A stretch of DNA of 42,273 bases from CAUZFZ01 sp963579025 (GTDB taxonomy: Bacteria; Planctomycetota; Planctomycetia; Planctomycetales; Planctomycetaceae): contig CAUZFZ010000091.1 in assembly GCA_963579025.1 (NCBI GenBank), positions 1-42,273 on the forward strand, written 5' to 3'. A model generated the notes under the pieces. It was not told the DNA's origin and made no database searches. It saw nothing but the letters and a program-made list of their open reading frames with translations. How positions within the stretch are numbered: position 1 is the first letter of the stretch; every line of letters starts with the position of its first letter. The position numbers and the translations under genes were made by a program. Below are positions 38,028-42,273 of this stretch, piece after piece.

Positions 38028-38207
38028 CCGGGGGCGCAAGCCCCAGGAGTCAGGTGAACCCGTGTGTTGAGCCGCGAAGCGGCGACATGTGTCGAGCGAA
38101 ATTGTCAGAGCCAATGCCTGCCGCCGCTTCGCGGCTCTCAAATGACATTCATGGCCCGGTTCCTGGGGCTCGCGCCCCAGGCTATAGCCCGTCGCCGCTT
38201 TGCGGCT
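38002..38207. repeat. composite repeat cluster overlapping the STAS gene end
   Basis: AGCCGCGAAGCGGCGACATG occurs directly at 38002-38021 and 38070-38089. Inverted versions lie at 38122-38137 and about 38191-38207. An enclosing pair, ATAGCCGGGGGCGCAAG... at 38024-38048 and its complement at 38161-38185, matches at 23 of 25 positions. The first direct copy lies inside the preceding gene and encodes its C-terminus. The cluster occupies the gap to prpC and could terminate both convergent units. Confidence 0.8.
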
Positions 38208-38253
38208 GAATTCCGGGTGCTGGCTCATCCAGGTTATGCAAACGCCCCGCGCG

Positions 38254-39375
38254 TCAGCGCTCCCGGCTCTCGACGAATGGACGCGGATCAGGACCGACGT
38301 ATTCGGCGTTCGGACGGATGAGGCGGTTGTCCGACCGCTGTTCGAGCACGTGCGCTGACCACCCGGCCGTGCGTGCAAAGACAAACAGTGGTGTGAAGAA
38401 CGAAGTCGGAATACCCAGGAAGTGGTAGGCACTCGCGCTGTAGAAATCCAGGTTGGGAAACAGGCCCTTCTCACGACGCATAACTTCGGCAATGCGCTCG
38501 GAGATTCCGTAGAGGTGTCCGGCCGCATGGTGCCCCGAGAGCCGTCTTGACCAGGGCTGAATGATCTCCGACCGAGGATCACAGTCCCGATACACGCGAT
38601 GCCCGAAGCCCATAATCTTTTCTTTCGCGGCCAGTCGATCCAGAACGCCCTGCTCAGCAGCATCTGGCGAGTCGAACTGGGTAATCAGCTCGAAAGCCGC
38701 TTCGTTGGCTCCTCCGTGCAAGGGACCACGCAGTGTTCCGATGGCCGATGTGATGGCCGAATAGAAATCGGAAAGCGTCGATGCCGAGACGCGTGCCGCG
38801 AATGCCGATGCGTTGTATTCATGCTCGGCGTAAAGGATCGACGAAACACCCATCACGCGAAGTTCCAGTTCATCAGCACTTCGACCGCGCAGCAACTGCA
38901 GAAAGTGACCCGCGATCGACGAGTCATCCGTCTGAACGTCGATGCGTTGACCCGACTCGTGAAACCGGTGCCAGTACATCAACATCGAAGGAAATGACGC
39001 CAGCAAACGGTCGGCGATATCCAGGCCAGAACGAGTCTCGTTCTCGGGCTCCAGACAGCCCAGTGCCGAACATCCCGTCCGCAGCACATCCATCGGGTGA
39101 GCCGCCGCCGGCAGTTGCTCCAGCACAAGTTTCAGAGGTTCGGGCAATTCCCGGAGTCCTCTGAGATGGTCGTGGTAGTCGTCCAGCTCACCACGCGTGG
39201 GCAATTCTCCCCGCAGCAACAGCCACGCGACTTCCTCGAAGCCGGCGTTCTCCGCCAGATCTTCGATCGAGTATCCACGATACGACAGCCCTCGGCCTGT
39301 CTGTCCGACCGAGCTGAGCGCCGTGCGTCCGGCCATGACACCGGCCAGCCCTGATGATGTGTTCGCCGCAGCCAT
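38254..39375 (-). CDS. prpC: 2-methylcitrate synthase/citrate synthase
   Basis: 373 residues, short for citrate synthase and typical of the methylcitrate/type II form. It condenses propionyl-CoA (or acetyl-CoA) with oxaloacetate. Catalytic residues lie in GPLHGGANE, GFGHRVYRDCDPR and LDFYSASAYH. GAGGAGG before ATG 39375 supports the start. It is downstream of prpB in the same direction, which favours methylcitrate synthase over the TCA enzyme. The product may also have citrate synthase activity. The stop is close to the repeat cluster. Confidence 0.88.
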   Translation of the reverse strand: MAAANTSSGLAGVMAGRTALSSVGQTGRGLSYRGYSIEDLAENAGFEEVAWLLLRGELPTRGELDDYHDHLRGLRELPEPLKLVLEQLPAAAHPMDVLRTGCSALGCLEPENETRSGLDIADRLLASFPSMLMYWHRFHESGQRIDVQTDDSSIAGHFLQLLRGRSADELELRVMGVSSILYAEHEYNASAFAARVSASTLSDFYSAITSAIGTLRGPLHGGANEAAFELITQFDSPDAAEQGVLDRLAAKEKIMGFGHRVYRDCDPRSEIIQPWSRRLSGHHAAGHLYGISERIAEVMRREKGLFPNLDFYSASAYHFLGIPTSFFTPLFVFARTAGWSAHVLEQRSDNRLIRPNAEYVGPDPRPFVESRER

Positions 39376-39425
39376 GTCGCCTCCTCTAACAGTTGATCCA
39401 TCAAACTTGTGAGATTGGCGGCCCG

Positions 39426-40301
39426 TCAGGTCGAAGTACTGCCCTCATCGAGTTTGCGCTCCAACTCGTGATAATCGAGCACCGCATAGAGATCGTCGCG
39501 ATTCTGCATCAATGGCAAAAGACCTTTCTGCGTTCCTTCACTACGAAGAGTCTCATAAACACGTACGGCCGCCGCGTTCATGGCTCGAAACGCTGTCAAT
39601 GGGTACAGCGCCAGGCGGATACCGGCATCCCTGAGTTCGTCGACGGTCAGCAGTGGGGTGTTGCCGAACTCGGTGATGTTGGCCAGTACGGGGACGGAAA
39701 TTGCCTGAGTGAAACGGGCAAACTGCTCCGCGTCTGTCAGAGCTTCGGCGAAGATCATGTCCGCGCCAGCATCGACGTACTGCGTTGCGCGCTCGATGGC
39801 GCCGTCGACGCCCTCGACCGCCGCCGCATCCGTCCGCGCCATGAGTACGAATCCAGCGTCCGTCCGTGCGTCGGCTGCCGATTGCAGACGACTCACCATC
39901 TCATTCGTCGATACGAGTTGTTTGCCGGGACGATGACCGCAACGTTTCTGATCGACCTGGTCTTCAAGATGAATGGCGGCGACTCCCGCCCGAATCATCT
40001 CGCAGACAGTCCGTTCGATGGTCAGCGAACTGCCCCAGCCCGTATCGCAGTCGACCAGCAGTGGAATGTCCGTTGCCGCCGTAATACGTCGAGCTTCTTC
40101 GGCCACGTCGCTGAGAGAGGTCATACCCAGATCCGGCAGACCGAACGCCCCATTGGCGACTCCGGCACCCGATAGATACAGAGCCCGGAATCCGGCATTG
40201 CCTGCCAGCTTCGCGCAGTACGCATTGATCACACCAGCCACCTGCAGGGGCCGCTCTTCTTCAACAGCCTGACGAAAACGTATGCCTGGTGAGTCTGTCA
40301 T
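39426..40301 (-). CDS. prpB: methylisocitrate lyase
   Basis: About 291 residues of the ICL/PEP-mutase fold. It cleaves 2-methylisocitrate to pyruvate and succinate. LLVDCDTGWG, the metal-site region AAIHLEDQVDQ and the catalytic CGHRPGK are present. I start at ATG 40301, which overlaps the peptidase stop by one base (TGATG); TTG 40304 is one codon earlier. It is followed 50 bases on by prpC. A methylcitrate dehydratase (prpD or acnD) is not in the window. The related oxaloacetate hydrolase function is a less likely alternative. Confidence 0.9.
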   Translation of the reverse strand: MTDSPGIRFRQAVEEERPLQVAGVINAYCAKLAGNAGFRALYLSGAGVANGAFGLPDLGMTSLSDVAEEARRITAATDIPLLVDCDTGWGSSLTIERTVCEMIRAGVAAIHLEDQVDQKRCGHRPGKQLVSTNEMVSRLQSAADARTDAGFVLMARTDAAAVEGVDGAIERATQYVDAGADMIFAEALTDAEQFARFTQAISVPVLANITEFGNTPLLTVDELRDAGIRLALYPLTAFRAMNAAAVRVYETLRSEGTQKGLLPLMQNRDDLYAVLDYHELERKLDEGSTST

Positions 40302-41806
40302 CAACTGGAACTCCGACCATAAAACGTGCGGGCATCGCGACAGAGCGAGCGGCGGGATTCATCCCAACTGTAGAACATGTGGCCGCCGTTGTAGTTCTTC
40401 GAAATCAGATTGTTCTTCTGCTCGGACGTCAGCTTCATCAGATGAGCCAGACGACGACTCGCGAAGTACGGCGTGACCAGGTCGAAGCATCCGTGGGCAA
40501 TGAACACCTGCATGTGTGGGTTCAGACTCATGCCGTAGCGCAGGTCGTCCATCGCGCCGATCAGCTTACGAAAGACATGGTCACCGGTTTCATCTTTCCA
40601 CTTCTCATGCACCTGCATGCTGAGCAGCCGGTAGTCCAAATCGGATTCGACCCGCAGTGTCGTGCGGAGCTGATGATTGATCGCGCCGGTAAACAACCGG
40701 TCCAGTCCGGAGAGCGACGGATCCGGACCTTCGAACTGATCGCGGTCGGGAAACGGATCGACGGTCGAAACCGACGCGTCGTACAGACCACATACGCGTC
40801 GCTGTTCACGCAGCAACTCGCGACAGAAGGCTGCTGCCGTAATTCGCCCTTCAGCGCGAATGACCAGCGATTCCGACAGGCCGGTCAGGTCGGCAATGCG
40901 AGTCGTGATGCGCGACTGTTCGTCGGCCGACAGGCCTTCGCCCTGAGACAGCCAGCGTGGCAGTTCGTTCGTCGCAAACGATTCCGCCATGGTCATCAGG
41001 TCGCTCTGGCTGATTCCATCCGGCACGTTCCTCACCATGCCATGCTGATGGGCGGCGGCGACCATCGACGGAAAGACCTCGGTCCAGTGGGTCAGGTTGT
41101 AATCCGATCCAAACAGTCCATCGAATTCGATCGCCGGAGAAATCAGCAAGGCACCACACAGACCCACGCCGTAACTCTGTTGCAGCGAGCGAGCCATCTT
41201 TGCGACGCGGAAGCCGCCATAGCTTTCACCGGCGATGAATATTGGCGAGGTCCAACGGTGATGCTGTGACAGAAAGCGGCTGATGAACTCGCCCAGCGAA
41301 TCCAGGTCGCGGTCGATTTCCCAGAAGTCCGGATTCTCCTGCGGGTCCGTCGATTTTGATTCACCGTCCGACGAGCCCGATCCACTCGACGTCTCCTGAA
41401 TCGCCCGGCTGAACCCTGTGCCGATCGGATCGATAAAAACGAGGTCCGTGAATTCCAGCCACGTTTCCACATTGTCGACGATCCGAACAGGCGGGGCGGG
41501 CAGGCTTCCACTCTCTCCAAAGGCGACGCGTTGAGGCCCCAGTGCTCCCATATGCAGATACGCGGATGCGGCCCCGGGACCTCCGTTAAAGACAAACGTC
41601 AACGGCCGATCCTGCCCGTCGTCCGACTCGACGAGATACGCCGTGTGAAACACGTGGGCAATCGGCTTGTGAATCTTCCTGAGCGTCGTCCACTCGGCGA
41701 TCGCGCGATACCTCAACTCGCCATCGGCTAAAGGCAGGGTGTGCTCAGACGTCGATCCAGTGGTTCGCAGGCTGCCTGTGTCATCGCTATCCGGTACATC
41801 CGGCAT
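40301..41806 (-). CDS. serine carboxypeptidase-like (S10 family) protein
   Basis: 501 residues. The oxyanion region NGGPGAAS, serine nucleophile in IAGESYGGFR, Asp in HGCFDLVTPY and His in YNGGHMFYS complete the S10 triad. IDPIGTGFSR is another family mark. No signal peptide is visible with this start, so it may be cytoplasmic, unusual for S10 enzymes. ATG 41806 is chosen because TGGAG lies six bases upstream (41813-41817); the longer frame from 41875 starts inside a repeat. Its stop overlaps the prpB start, so the two are translationally coupled. Confidence 0.87.
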   Translation of the reverse strand: MPDVPDSDDTGSLRTTGSTSEHTLPLADGELRYRAIAEWTTLRKIHKPIAHVFHTAYLVESDDGQDRPLTFVFNGGPGAASAYLHMGALGPQRVAFGESGSLPAPPVRIVDNVETWLEFTDLVFIDPIGTGFSRAIQETSSGSGSSDGESKSTDPQENPDFWEIDRDLDSLGEFISRFLSQHHRWTSPIFIAGESYGGFRVAKMARSLQQSYGVGLCGALLISPAIEFDGLFGSDYNLTHWTEVFPSMVAAAHQHGMVRNVPDGISQSDLMTMAESFATNELPRWLSQGEGLSADEQSRITTRIADLTGLSESLVIRAEGRITAAAFCRELLREQRRVCGLYDASVSTVDPFPDRDQFEGPDPSLSGLDRLFTGAINHQLRTTLRVESDLDYRLLSMQVHEKWKDETGDHVFRKLIGAMDDLRYGMSLNPHMQVFIAHGCFDLVTPYFASRRLAHLMKLTSEQKNNLISKNYNGGHMFYSWDESRRSLCRDARTFYGRSSS

Positions 41807-41829
41807 TCTGGTCTCCAGGTTGCAGTAGG

Positions 41830-41875
41830 TTGGGACTCCGTCCCGACCAATCGACCTGGTCGGGACAGAGTCCAA
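41830..41875. repeat. inverted repeat upstream of the peptidase gene
   Basis: TTGGGACTCCGTCCCGACC (41830-41848) is nearly complementary to GGTCGGGACAGAGTCCAA (41858-41875), with one gap and one mismatch. It resembles a dispersed planctomycete palindrome family recalled from other genomes. Confidence 0.75.
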
Positions 41876-41940
41876 GGGCTGTCCCGGTCTTAGCCATGAT
41901 GCGTTGAGCAGGGACGTACTCGTGTCGATCGCTGTATTTC

Positions 41941-41990
41941 AGGGCCAAAGGCCCGTTTGCTTGCCTGGCCCAGCCCATCGGGCTGGGTAA
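41941..41990. repeat. pair of short palindromes
   Basis: GGGCC-AAA-GGCCC at 41942-41954 and CCCAGCCC-ATC-GGGCTGGG at 41969-41987 are two exact hairpins in tandem, in the gap between the peptidase gene and the transposase start. The rest of this gap (41876-42117) shows nothing else that I can support; one end of the insertion sequence must lie in it. Confidence 0.65.
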
Positions 41991-42117
41991 TTTGGTGCCG
42001 TAAGAACGCGTGTGAAAATCGAAAAACGCTCCTCGAAGAATCGAACAGAAGTCTGCTCCAGCGTCGTTATTCCAGTGGCAAACGGAATTTCACGCCCCAT
42101 CTCCGAGGAACGAACGG

Positions 42118-42273
42118 ATGCGACAAGCCTTCTCGGAACAGCAGCAGTTCGACGCGCCAGCCATCAGGGACATCCCGCTGAACTTCGAGTGCCGGGACGA
42201 AATCGTCCCCCTTCTCGCCGCACTGCAGCATGTCTATTCGCAGCCGGGACTCCGGGTGCAAATCCTCGACCTG
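42118..42273 (+). CDS. N-terminus of an ISNCY-like transposase, cut by the window
   Basis: The frame is open from ATG 42118 to the window edge (52 codons), with GAGGAA eight bases before the start. The sequence MRQAFSEQQQF ... RDEIVPLLAALQHVYSQPGL resembles the N-terminus of ISNCY-family transposases as I recall them (RDEIP.LL.GLQ.IY). The catalytic region lies beyond the window. The opposite strand is also open here but gives a less familiar protein. Confidence 0.6.
   Translation, partial: MRQAFSEQQQFDAPAIRDIPLNFECRDEIVPLLAALQHVYSQPGLRVQILDL

Noticed and set aside
37665..38663. 332-codon - strand frame across the STAS/prpC border
   Set aside because: It covers parts of two convincing genes and a repeat cluster, with no domain and low-complexity composition.
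40289..41269. 326-codon + strand frame inside the S10 peptidase gene
   Set aside because: The - strand carries a full S10 catalytic triad; this is its shadow.
42067..42261. 64-codon - strand frame near the right edge
   Set aside because: The + strand frame from 42118 has a better ribosome binding site and transposase-like sequence; the - strand protein is unfamiliar.

Overview
This 42.3-kb stretch, high in GC and densely coding, comes from a bacterium of the phylum Planctomycetota. The call rests on lineage-typical protein families: DUF1501 and DUF1549/DUF1553 proteins, a DUF1559 protein, zinc-ribbon membrane proteins, a secreted formylglycine sulfatase, and palindromic intergenic repeats at many gene borders. 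I see no rRNA, tRNA or CRISPR array. The only transposase is the first 52 codons of an ISNCY-like gene running off the right edge.

Layout. 0.2-12 kb (mostly + strand): a Tat-exported DUF1501 protein, type III pantothenate kinase (coaX), a three-domain Clp_N-ThiD2-ThiE thiamine enzyme, undecaprenyl-diphosphatase (uppP), a PQQ-type propeller protein, a zinc-ribbon DUF1559 protein, an exported alpha/beta hydrolase, an outer-membrane barrel protein and a sulfatase (- strand). 12-19 kb: a zinc-ribbon membrane protein (+), then on the - strand a truncated sdhB tail, an orphan HigA-like antitoxin, the sdhC-sdhA-sdhB operon and an 8-TM membrane protein. 19-22.6 kb (+): a REC-PAS-PP2C phosphatase and a DUF1549/DUF1553 protein. 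22.6-32.3 kb (-): an RND transporter followed by a four-gene block (GMC oxidoreductase, glycosyltransferase-sulfotransferase fusion, frameshifted SAF-domain dehydrogenase, PhyH dioxygenase) that ends in a broken second copy of the RND gene's 3' end. 32.5-38 kb (+): a tightly coupled signalling operon (FHA-GAF kinase, REC-REC kinase, Rcp1-like REC, pseudokinase-STAS). 38-42 kb (-): prpC, prpB and an S10-type serine carboxypeptidase, i.e. part of a methylcitrate (propionate) pathway with a coupled peptidase; then repeats and the IS edge.

The most unusual signal is a footprint seen twice within 15 kb. An intact - strand gene (sdhB; the RND pump) is followed by extra genes on the same strand and then by a diverged second copy of only that gene's 3' end, in the same orientation, with its own stop codon. 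By hand the tails are about 80% (sdhB) and about 89% (RND) identical, and many differences are silent. This fits DNA captured at gene 3' ends, for example single-crossover integration of DNA from a relative or an element that carries a replacement 3' end. The RND copy encloses a 6.2-kb cluster that looks like a sulfated-glycan or lipid pathway. Other points of interest are the Clp_N-ThiD2-ThiE fusion, a phosphorelay operon whose last member is a predicted pseudokinase-STAS fusion, and repeat sequence recruited as a protein C-terminus.
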